Source: Geodermatophilus sp. YIM 151500
Lineage (GTDB): Bacteria > Actinomycetota > Actinomycetes > Mycobacteriales > Geodermatophilaceae
Assembly (NCBI RefSeq): GCF_025716945.1
Contig: NZ_JAOVZT010000008.1
Location: 102,150-152,854, forward strand
Direction of reading: 5' to 3'
Length of the DNA stretch: 50,705 nt
Made by a program: the position numbers and the translations under genes. Positions within the stretch are counted from its first letter, which is position 1, and each line of letters starts with the position of its first letter. Positions 33,712 to 41,270 of this stretch are shown here, piece by piece. A model generated the notes under the pieces. That model saw only the letters and a list, made by a program, of their open reading frames with translations, was not told where the DNA came from and did no database searches.

Positions 33712-34746
33712 GCCGGCGGTCTCGGCCCAGCGGGCCCGGTACTCGGCCACGCTCGCCAGCGGCGGCCGCTCGTCGACGTCGACGGCGACGCTGGCCGGCA
33801 CGAACCCCGTGCCGTCGTGGCGGAAGCTGGTGAGCAGCGCGCCGGGCTCGACGCGTCCACCGCCGGCGCGTCCACCGCCGGCGCGTCCACCGCCGGCGCG
33901 TCCGCCGCCGGCGCGGGTGCACTCCAGCCGGCCCAGCACCGCCGCGAGCACCTGCCCGGCCATCGCGCCGAGCGCCTCGTCGGTCTGGGAGGTGTGCCGG
34001 CGCTCGCCGAGGTCGACCTGCGCCAGCGCGGGCAGCCCGGCGAGGTCGAGCAGGTCGACCAGCAGGCCGATCTCCACGCCGTACCCGGAGAAGAACGGGA
34101 CCTGCTCGAGCGCCGACCGGCGCCCGGCGTACTCCCCGCCGAGCGGCTGCACGAAGCCGGCGAGCTCGGGCCACAGCGCGTTGAGCAGCGGCCGGGCGGC
34201 CAGCTCGGTGACCCGGCCGCCGCCCGCCGGCCGGCTCTGGCCGGCCAGCTCCAGCGGCCGCGTGTAGCAGCCCTTGACGTACTGCACCTGCGGGTCGGCG
34301 AGCAGCGGGCCGAGCAGCCCGGGCACGTAGTGCGCCACGTCGCCGAGCAGGTCGGCGTCGAGGAAGACGACGAGGTCGCCGGTGCTGGCCGCCAGCCCCT
34401 TCCACAGCGCTTCCCCCTTGCCCGGCCGGGTGCCGTGCGCCGGCAGCACGTCGGCGGTGGCGACGACCTCGGCCCCGGCCGCCCGGGCGACCGCGGCGGT
34501 GCCGTCGGTGGAGTCGGAGTCGACGACGAGCAGCTCGTCGACCAGCGGGGTGCGCCGCACCCAGTGCTCGGCCAGGTCGCGGACCAGCCGGCCGACCGTC
34601 GCCTCCTCGTTCCGGGCGGGCAGGACGACGGAGACGCGGTGGCCGCCGCGCCGCTTGGCACGCAGCAACCGGGCGGGATGGATCCCGGCCAGGGAGGGGG
34701 CGGACGTCGTGCGGTGCTCGAACCAGGCGCGGGCGTCGGGTCGCAT
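33709..34746 (-). CDS. gpgS: Glucosyl-3-phosphoglycerate synthase GpgS
   Basis: GT-A glycosyltransferase (GT81) joining NDP-glucose to 3-phosphoglycerate, the first step to glucosylglycerate or methylglucose lipopolysaccharide, 345 aa. Diagnostic segments: VVLPARNEEATVG, VDSDSTDGT, GKGEALWKG, the metal-binding LDADL and FFSGYGVEIGLLVDL. A low-complexity insertion of four RAGGG units lies near residue 290, outside the conserved core. ATG 34746 gives MRPDARAWFEHRTT, as in homologues. Glucosylglycerate is a compatible solute, fitting a desiccation-tolerant actinobacterium. Confidence 0.92.
   Translation of the reverse strand: MRPDARAWFEHRTTSAPSLAGIHPARLLRAKRRGGHRVSVVLPARNEEATVGRLVRDLAEHWVRRTPLVDELLVVDSDSTDGTAAVARAAGAEVVATADVLPAHGTRPGKGEALWKGLAASTGDLVVFLDADLLGDVAHYVPGLLGPLLADPQVQYVKGCYTRPLELAGQSRPAGGGRVTELAARPLLNALWPELAGFVQPLGGEYAGRRSALEQVPFFSGYGVEIGLLVDLLDLAGLPALAQVDLGERRHTSQTDEALGAMAGQVLAAVLGRLECTRAGGGRAGGGRAGGGRAGGGRVEPGALLTSFRHDGTGFVPASVAVDVDERPPLASVAEYRARWAETAG
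33853..33912. repeat. 15-bp tandem repeat in gpgS
   Basis: Four units of 15 bp start at 33853, 33868, 33883 and 33898; the last carries one substitution. They encode RAGGG on the minus strand and keep the frame, so copy number can change without breaking the gene. Confidence 0.85.
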
Positions 34747-34771
34747 CGGCCCACCATGGTCGGCCGGCGGG

Positions 34772-34791
34772 CCGCGCGCCACGCGGCGCGG
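34772..34791 (-). terminator. Possible terminator after the phosphatase operon
   Basis: CCGCGC pairs with GCGCGG around an 8-base loop, about 80 bp downstream of the last gene of the minus-strand operon and just before gpgS. Confidence 0.35.
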
Positions 34792-34873
34792 TGCTGTTCA
34801 CCTGACCGTCACGCCCCACCCACCTGCGCGGTGACCTGCGCCATCACCGCCGCGGACGACGACCTGGGCGGGG

Positions 34874-37027
34874 TCAGGCCTCCGAGCCGACCGGGCTCGG
34901 CGTGCGGTCGAGGGCCGCGCGGCTGTCCGGACCGGGCTCGACGCCCTCGCCGGTGGGCTCCGGGTGCCCGAGGTCGGTGAGCCAGCCGCGGAGCACCCGG
35001 TGCAGCTGCTCGGCGCCGACGATCTCGCCCGGCGGGGCGAACGACCGGGGGTGGACCAGGAAGCCCCGCTGCTGCGGCCCGCCGAGGCCGCCGTGCGAGC
35101 CGACGTGCGGCTCGAACGGGGACGCCTCGTCGGTGTCGGGGTCGTACCGGCTGTTGATGACGACGTCGGCGCAGTGCGGGAACGTGGAGCCGCGGGCGAC
35201 CACCGCCGCCGCGTGCGGGCCGTAGCCGGCCAGCGGATCGGCGCCCCGCACCTCGCCGGTGGCCAGCCGGTGCACCCCGTCGCGGCCGAGCACCACCGGC
35301 CCGTGCTCGGCCGAGTGCACGAGCAGGAAGCCGACGCCGGGGTGGTCGACGAGCGCGGGCAGCAGCTCGGGCCAGTGCCGCTCGATGGTCTCCAGCGGCA
35401 CCCGCCCCGGCACGTCGGGGAACGACACCATCGCGACGTGGCCGGACACCACGACCACCACACCCGGGGCGACCCGCGGCACGGCACCCGGCGCGCCGGC
35501 CGGTTCCGCAGCGTCCGCCGGCGCCGCCCCGGCGACCCGGGCCCGCAGCCGGCGGGCGACCACACCGCCCCCGGCCGCGGCCGCGGCGACCTGCCAGCCC
35601 TCGGCCGGGCGGCGGCTGCTCCGGGGCCCCGTGCGGGACCGCCGGTCGGCGGCCGAGCCACCGCAGAGCCGGCCGACCAGCTCCTCGACCGTCTCGCCGA
35701 AGCGGTCGGCGAACGTCTCCCCCTGGGTCTGCCCGTGGTCGGACAGGCACACCAGGTGGTACCGGCGCGGCGCCAGCGACGCGGCGCGGTGCAGCCGGCC
35801 GATCTGCTGGTCGATGCTGCGCAGCACGTCGAGGGCGTCGGCGCGCTCGACGCCGGAGTGGTGGGCCACCTCGTCGTAGCCCAGGAAGTCGGCGTAGACC
35901 ACCGGCCGGCCGGCCAGCACGTCCTCCAGCAGGGACGACACCACCACGTCGCGGGAGATGACCGTCGTCCCGGGCCGGGCCAGCGGGTAGATGCCGCCCC
36001 GGGGCACCCTCGGCCGGACGTCGGCGCGCCGCTGCCGGGCCGCGGCCACCAGCTCGCGGCCGATGTCGACGAACGAGACGCCGATGGTGCGCACCGCGTT
36101 GACCGGGTTGGCGAAGTACGCGTAGTAGCCCGAGCCGACCGGGTCACGGCCGCGCCGGGCCCGCCGCGAGGTGCGCGGGACCACGTGCGCCAGCGAGCTC
36201 ATGGTCAGGCTGACGTAGCGGGCGTCGCCGGTGAACAGGTTCCCGCGGCTGGCGCCGTCGCCGGCGAGCAGCCCCCGCCCGTCGGAGTGGCGGCGCTCGA
36301 TCGCGGCGGCGTCCTCGGGGTGCGAGACCCGGACGACGCGGTCGCGCTCCTTGTCGTACCAGCGGAACCCGGGCACGTCGTGGTTGGAACCGTGCAGGAT
36401 GCCGACCACGGCGGCGCCGGTCTGCGAGCTCCAGTCGGTGTGCCAGCCGGTGAGCACGTGGCTGCCGGAGCGCAGCCAGGCGGCGAGGGTGGGCAGCGAG
36501 CCGTCGCGGACGGCGCGGCGCGCGGTCTCGTGGCCGAGCCCGTCGATCTGCAGGAACAGCACGCCGGGCGGACAGGGCTCCAGCTCCGCGCCGCGGGCCG
36601 CCCGGCGCCGGGCCCGGCGGAAGAAGAGCTCGTCCTCGTCGACGGCGAGGGCGCTGCTCGCCAGCCCGGCGACCGCCGACATCGCGAGCGCGACCGCGAC
36701 CGACGTGGCGAAGCTGGTGACCACGACACCGGGGATGGCGGTGAAGATGCCGAGCACGCCGGCGCCCATCAGCAGGAAACCGCCCAGGCCCAGGGTGAAG
36801 AACGCCAGGGGCAGCGCAACCCGCATGACCAGCGGCCAGATGAGGCCGGCGAGCACCCCCAGCAGCAGCGCCGCGACCGGCGGCTGCCACCAGGAGCGCA
36901 TCGCGAAGCCGGCCAGCCCGCGGTCGAGGGCCACCAGCGCCGCGGTGGCGATGGTCCAGACGAGCAGGACGCGGGCCAGGCTGCGACCGGCGCGCAGCAC
37001 CCGGCCGGCGGTGACGGCCGCGCTCAT
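34874..37027 (-). CDS. Membrane protein with holin-like N-terminus and alkaline-phosphatase-superfamily domain
   Basis: A 717-aa fusion. Residues 1-130 hold four hydrophobic segments resembling the phage holin family 4 superfamily. The rest is a type I phosphodiesterase/nucleotide pyrophosphatase-like domain: metal site FLQIDGLGHETA, a Thr/Ser-rich HTDWSSQTGA that may supply the nucleophile, FLGYDEVAHHSG and LSDHGQTQG. HVGSHGGLGGPQQRGFLVHP near the end completes the family pattern. The active site probably faces the same side as the C-terminal domain. ATG 37027 overlaps the DedA gene stop by 3 bp. The substrate may be a lipid head group or nucleotide. Confidence 0.82.
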   Translation of the reverse strand: MSAAVTAGRVLRAGRSLARVLLVWTIATAALVALDRGLAGFAMRSWWQPPVAALLLGVLAGLIWPLVMRVALPLAFFTLGLGGFLLMGAGVLGIFTAIPGVVVTSFATSVAVALAMSAVAGLASSALAVDEDELFFRRARRRAARGAELEPCPPGVLFLQIDGLGHETARRAVRDGSLPTLAAWLRSGSHVLTGWHTDWSSQTGAAVVGILHGSNHDVPGFRWYDKERDRVVRVSHPEDAAAIERRHSDGRGLLAGDGASRGNLFTGDARYVSLTMSSLAHVVPRTSRRARRGRDPVGSGYYAYFANPVNAVRTIGVSFVDIGRELVAAARQRRADVRPRVPRGGIYPLARPGTTVISRDVVVSSLLEDVLAGRPVVYADFLGYDEVAHHSGVERADALDVLRSIDQQIGRLHRAASLAPRRYHLVCLSDHGQTQGETFADRFGETVEELVGRLCGGSAADRRSRTGPRSSRRPAEGWQVAAAAAGGGVVARRLRARVAGAAPADAAEPAGAPGAVPRVAPGVVVVVSGHVAMVSFPDVPGRVPLETIERHWPELLPALVDHPGVGFLLVHSAEHGPVVLGRDGVHRLATGEVRGADPLAGYGPHAAAVVARGSTFPHCADVVINSRYDPDTDEASPFEPHVGSHGGLGGPQQRGFLVHPRSFAPPGEIVGAEQLHRVLRGWLTDLGHPEPTGEGVEPGPDSRAALDRTPSPVGSEA

Positions 37028-37803
37028 GCCCGCTCGCAGCCCGCCCGGCGCCCTCCCGCGCCCGCTGGGTCGTCACGGGGAGGCGCGCCGCGGACGGGAC
37101 GGTCCGTCCCGCGGGCGTCCGTGCCGTCGCCGGTGCCGCGGTCGGTGCCACGGTCGGTGCCGCGGTCGGTGCCGTCGCCGATGCCGTGGTCGGTGCCGCG
37201 GCCGGTGGCGGCCCTCCGCCGCTGCCGCCGGCCGCCGGCGAGGTTGAGCAGCGCACCGACGAGCAGGACGAGCAGCGTGGCCAGCAGCGTGGCCACGAGC
37301 GGGGAGTCGAAGATGCCGCCGGTGAGCATGCCGAGCGCGGCGTAGGCGAGCGCCCACAGCGTCGCGGCGAGGCCCACCGCGGGCACCGTGCGGCGCCACG
37401 GGTAGTCGAGCGCACCGGCGGCCAGCAGCACCGGGATGCGCCCGGCGGGCAGCAGGCGGCCGGCCACGATGATCTGCCAGCCGTGCCGGCGGAACTGCTC
37501 GCGGACCTCCGCGATCCGCTCGGCGTGCTGCCCGCGGGCCACCCAGCGCACCGCCCGCGGCCCGCCGAACCGGCAGATCGCGAAGGTGATCAGGTCGCCG
37601 AGGACGGCGGCCGCGATGGCGACGGCGAGCACCAGCGGCAGGGCGAGCCGGTCGGACGTCGTGGCGAAGGCCGCCGCGGCGCCGACGACCGCCCCCGTCG
37701 GCACCACCGGCACGATCGAGCCGAGCAGCACCCCGCCGAACAGCACCGGGTAGCCGACCGACGCCGCCTCGGTCCAGCCCGCGGCTAGCACGCCGGCGCT
37801 CAC
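37024..37803 (-). CDS. DedA-family membrane protein with repetitive C-terminal tail
   Basis: VTT/DedA-type membrane protein, 259 aa, of the group now linked to flipping of polyprenyl-phosphate or phospholipids. Recognisable parts are a hydrophobic start with PVVPTGAVVGAAAAF, GDLITFAICRFGG, and the re-entrant FRRHGWQIIVAGRLLPAGRIP with the conserved G-x-R-x-x-P-x-x-R core. The last 60 residues are an unusual charged Gly/Thr/Asp/Arg tail with GTDR repeats. GTG 37803 overlaps the upstream hydrolase stop by 4 bp. It is the middle gene of a three-gene operon with two hydrolases. Confidence 0.88.
   Translation of the reverse strand: MSAGVLAAGWTEAASVGYPVLFGGVLLGSIVPVVPTGAVVGAAAAFATTSDRLALPLVLAVAIAAAVLGDLITFAICRFGGPRAVRWVARGQHAERIAEVREQFRRHGWQIIVAGRLLPAGRIPVLLAAGALDYPWRRTVPAVGLAATLWALAYAALGMLTGGIFDSPLVATLLATLLVLLVGALLNLAGGRRQRRRAATGRGTDHGIGDGTDRGTDRGTDRGTGDGTDARGTDRPVRGAPPRDDPAGAGGRRAGCERA
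37131..37173. repeat. 12-bp tandem repeat in the DedA tail
   Basis: Three full and one partial 12-bp units (37131, 37143, 37155, 37167) encode GTDR on the minus strand. They account for the low-complexity C-terminus. Confidence 0.8.
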
Positions 37804-38612
37804 GGCGTCTCCAGGGCGGGGGCCAGCGGCACCGGCTCGCCGGGATCGGCCACGACCACCCGGGTGGCCAGCCCGCGGCCGGCCACCGCGGCCGCGAACT
37901 CGTGCGGCGGATCGGCCAGCAGCCGGGCCATCCGCGCCCGCAGCGGGGAGGTGCGCAGCCGGGTGCCGGCGACGGCGAGCGTGCCCCAGTGCACCGGGAC
38001 GGCGACGCGCGGCTGCACCCGGGCGACCGCCTCGGCGGCGCGCACCGGGTCGAGGTGACCTGGCCCCAGGGTGGGCCCCCAGCCCCAGACCGGCAGCAGG
38101 GCGACGTCGACGCCGCGGGTGCCCAGCACCGACATGCCGTCGAACAGGTCGGTGTCGCCGCTGACGTACACCGACGAGCCCCCGCCCTGCAGCAGGTGCC
38201 CGACGGACTCCGTGGCGGGGCCGTGGGTCAGCCGCGGCCCCCAGCGGTGCCCGCTGTGCTCGGCGGGGACGGCGGTCACCCGCAGGTCGCCGTCCAGGAG
38301 GCTCTCGCCCGGGGAGAGCTCGTCGACCCGGGTGAAGCCGCGGCTGCGGAGCCAGGCCGCGGCCCCGCGAGGCACGACGACGCGGGTGTGCGCGCCGAGC
38401 ATCCGCAGCGAGGCCGGGTGCAGGTGGTCGCCGTGGAGGTGGCTGATCAGGACGAGGTCGACGCCCGCCCAGACGGCCGGGTCGGGCAGCGGGACCACCC
38501 GCCGCAGCGGGCCGATGCCGGTGGTCAGCACCGGGTCGGTGAGCACCGTGCGGCCGGCCAGCTCGACGCGCACCGTCGAGTGGCCGACGAAGTGCAGGCC
38601 CAGCCCGGTCAC
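37800..38612 (-). CDS. Metallo-beta-lactamase-fold hydrolase (UlaG-like)
   Basis: Zinc-dependent hydrolase, 270 aa. It begins with the FVGHSTVRVELAGRTVLTDPV pattern of the UlaG/NAPE-PLD-like group and has the metal motif HLHGDHLH near 58-65. YVSGDTDLFDG supplies the bridging Asp and PVHWGTL the last His. The first gene of the operon with DedA and the membrane phosphatase, it starts at GTG 38612. With those neighbours, a role in lipid or phosphodiester metabolism at the membrane is reasonable inference. Confidence 0.87.
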   Translation of the reverse strand: MTGLGLHFVGHSTVRVELAGRTVLTDPVLTTGIGPLRRVVPLPDPAVWAGVDLVLISHLHGDHLHPASLRMLGAHTRVVVPRGAAAWLRSRGFTRVDELSPGESLLDGDLRVTAVPAEHSGHRWGPRLTHGPATESVGHLLQGGGSSVYVSGDTDLFDGMSVLGTRGVDVALLPVWGWGPTLGPGHLDPVRAAEAVARVQPRVAVPVHWGTLAVAGTRLRTSPLRARMARLLADPPHEFAAAVAGRGLATRVVVADPGEPVPLAPALETP

Positions 38613-38723
38613 CTGCCCAGTATCGGCGCGGGGAGGGACAGTTCCACCGCGTGGAGCACCGTTCCGGGTGAACCCCGAGCGATCCGGGGGTGAACCCCGA
38701 TCGCCCGCCGGGATCCGCGGAGC

Positions 38724-41270
38724 TCAGCGGGGGAGGCCCGACAGCGAGCGCTCCACGGCGCCGCGGGTGAGCTGCCGGGCGCCCGTGCGGTGCTGCACCA
38801 GCGCGACCCCCGCGGCGAGGGCGGCCGACCGGGCCGCTGCGGTGTCGATGCCACCGGCGACGACCACCAGATCGAACTCCGCCGCCGTCCGGCTGATCGC
38901 GGTGAGCACCCGCAGCCCGCGCTCGGTGTCGTCGCGGACGGCGAGCGCGGAGAGGTCGACCCGCAGCACGTCGAGCGGCATCCGGGCGAGCAGGGCGAAG
39001 AGGCTGTGCCCCATGCCGTAGTCGTCCAGGCACAACCGGACGCCGGTCCGCTGCACCGCGACCAGCTCGGGCAGGAGCGCGGCCGACGAGGTCAGCAGGA
39101 CCTCCTCGGTGAGCGCGAGCACGAGCCGGCCGGGTGGGAGGCCGGCGGCGGCCAGCGCCGTCCGCACCTCCTCGGCCAGGCCCTCCGGGGACCAGTGGCC
39201 CGGCGCGAGGCCCACCACGACGCCGAGCGCGTCGTCGAGCGCGGCTACCTGCGCGCACGCGGTGCGCAGCACCCAGCGCTGCAGGTCGGGGGTGCGGCCC
39301 TGCCGCTCGGCCGCGGCCCACAGCTCCGACGCGGCGACGGGGCCCAGCACGCCGTGCTGCCACACCGGTTCGGCGGTGACCAGCACGGTCGCGCCGCCGG
39401 CGTCCTCGGCCGGGTCGTAGCGCAGCTCCAGGGTGCCGTCGGCCAGCGCCGTCGCGAGGTCGGGTCCGTTCGCCGCCGGGCCGCGCACGCCGTCTCCGGC
39501 CACCCGCACGCAGCCCTTGCCCGCCTGCTTGGCCGCCCGCAGGGCCGCGTCGGCCTCGCGGAAGGCCACCTGGCCGGCGCCGGGGCGCAGCACGGTCACG
39601 CCGACGCTGGCGCCGACGGCGAAGGTCCACTCCCCGGCGCGGTGCGGCAGCCCGAGGGCGTCGACCACCCGGCCGGCGACGTCCACCGACTCGTCGAGCG
39701 TGCCGCCGACCACCACGGCGAACTCGTCACCGCCGAGCCGGGCGACCACGTCGTCGTCCCGGACGACGGTGTGCAGCCGGCGCGCCACCTCAACCAGCAG
39801 CTGGTCGCCGGCCTCGTGGCCGGCGACGTCGTTCACCGTCTTGAAGCCGTCGAGGTCGAGCGCGAGCAGGCAGCGGCCGTCGTCGGCGACGGCGGCCAGC
39901 TCCTGGAACAGCATCGCCCGGTTGGGCAGGCCCGTCAGGTGGTCGGTGAAGGCCATCCGCTCCAGCTCCCGCTCGCGCCGGCGGCGGGTGGTCACGTCGC
40001 GCAGGTGGAGCAGGTGGCGCCCGCTGCCGGGTCGCACGGACGCGCTGGCCTCCACCTCGCGGCCGGAGCCGGCCACCCGGAAGTGGACCTCCCCGCCGGC
40101 GACCAGCGCGGCGGCCACGGCGGCCCGGTCGTCGGCGCGCACCAGGTCGGTGAGCCGGACCGCCCGGTCCTCGGGCAGCCCGAGCAGTTCCCGCGCGGTC
40201 GGCGAGGCGAACCGCACCGCGAGGTCGCCGTCCACGACCGCGATCCCGTCGGAACTGACCTCGACGAGGTCGCGGAAGTCCTCCTCGCTGCGGACGAGGT
40301 AGTCGACGAGGCGGCCCCGCTCCCGGATGCGCAGCAGCACGCGCGCACCGACCAGCGCGAGGACCAGCGCGCAACCGATCTGCGCGCCGGCCGACAGCGG
40401 CTCGCCGCGCAGGAGGGCGGTGACCAGCGCCACCGGGAGGGCCAGCAGGGCGACGACGACCAGCACCATGCCGGCCGGGTTGACCCGCGCGGTCGCGCCC
40501 GCGGCCGGGTCGGCACCGTGCCGCGGCGCGTGCCCCACGGCGAGGAGGGCGGTCTGCATCCCGAGCACGACGGTGACGCCGGAGGCCGCCACCCACGCCG
40601 GGGACGACGTCACGACGGCGAGCGACTCGGCCACCGCCGCGGTGGCCTGCCAGGCGACGGCGGTGATCATCGTGGTGGCCGACCGGCGGAGCGCCGCGGT
40701 CGAGACGGTGCAGAGCACGCCCGCACCGCCCACGACCAGCGCCGCGTAGACGCCGTAGCCGAGCACCAGGGCGCCGGGATCGTCCGCTCCCCGGGTGGGG
40801 TCGGAGATCGGCGTCCGCAGCACCTCGGTGACCGCGACCAGCGCCACGGTGACCATGGCGCCGTCGACCAGCAGCGCGGCCCAGCGCGTGCGGCGGACCC
40901 GCCGGGCCAGCACGGCGCAGGTGACCAGCGGCATGCTCGCGCCGGTCAGCAGGACGACGTCGTCGACGGCGAAGCCGTCCATGGCCGGGCCCGGGGCGAG
41001 CCCGGTCAGCAGCTGTGCGACGCAGACCAGGACGGCGCCGACGAGCAGTGGCCGCCAGGGGCGGGCGGCGGCCGCGTCCATCCGCCGCAGCCGGGCGGAC
41101 AGCGACCGGGCCGTGGCGCCGGCGGCCGCGGCCAGGACGAGGTCGTCCCACTGCATGCCGGTGCCGTCGGCCGGGCTGGACGGCACGGTGAGCGCCAGGC
41201 CGAGCAGCGCGAGCAGGACCGTCCGGCCGACGTCGCGCGGGACGAGCGGCGGTCGCACCCGCGCGCTCAC
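38724..41270 (-). CDS. Membrane PAS-GGDEF protein with degenerate EAL domain
   Basis: Cyclic-di-GMP signalling protein of 848 aa. Residues about 10-290 form roughly eight transmembrane helices, followed by a PAS domain (FRDLVEVSSDGIAVVDGD). The GGDEF domain has an intact active site, GGDEF at 513-517, and DHLTGLPNRAMLFQEL upstream. The C-terminal EAL-type domain is degenerate: the EAL position reads TAEPVWQH, and the usual DDFGTG segment is DDYGMG. It should therefore be a cyclase without phosphodiesterase activity. GTG 41270 overlaps the stop of the upstream PAS-GGDEF-EAL gene by 4 bp. Confidence 0.88.
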   Translation of the reverse strand: MSARVRPPLVPRDVGRTVLLALLGLALTVPSSPADGTGMQWDDLVLAAAAGATARSLSARLRRMDAAAARPWRPLLVGAVLVCVAQLLTGLAPGPAMDGFAVDDVVLLTGASMPLVTCAVLARRVRRTRWAALLVDGAMVTVALVAVTEVLRTPISDPTRGADDPGALVLGYGVYAALVVGGAGVLCTVSTAALRRSATTMITAVAWQATAAVAESLAVVTSSPAWVAASGVTVVLGMQTALLAVGHAPRHGADPAAGATARVNPAGMVLVVVALLALPVALVTALLRGEPLSAGAQIGCALVLALVGARVLLRIRERGRLVDYLVRSEEDFRDLVEVSSDGIAVVDGDLAVRFASPTARELLGLPEDRAVRLTDLVRADDRAAVAAALVAGGEVHFRVAGSGREVEASASVRPGSGRHLLHLRDVTTRRRRERELERMAFTDHLTGLPNRAMLFQELAAVADDGRCLLALDLDGFKTVNDVAGHEAGDQLLVEVARRLHTVVRDDDVVARLGGDEFAVVVGGTLDESVDVAGRVVDALGLPHRAGEWTFAVGASVGVTVLRPGAGQVAFREADAALRAAKQAGKGCVRVAGDGVRGPAANGPDLATALADGTLELRYDPAEDAGGATVLVTAEPVWQHGVLGPVAASELWAAAERQGRTPDLQRWVLRTACAQVAALDDALGVVVGLAPGHWSPEGLAEEVRTALAAAGLPPGRLVLALTEEVLLTSSAALLPELVAVQRTGVRLCLDDYGMGHSLFALLARMPLDVLRVDLSALAVRDDTERGLRVLTAISRTAAEFDLVVVAGGIDTAAARSAALAAGVALVQHRTGARQLTRGAVERSLSGLPR

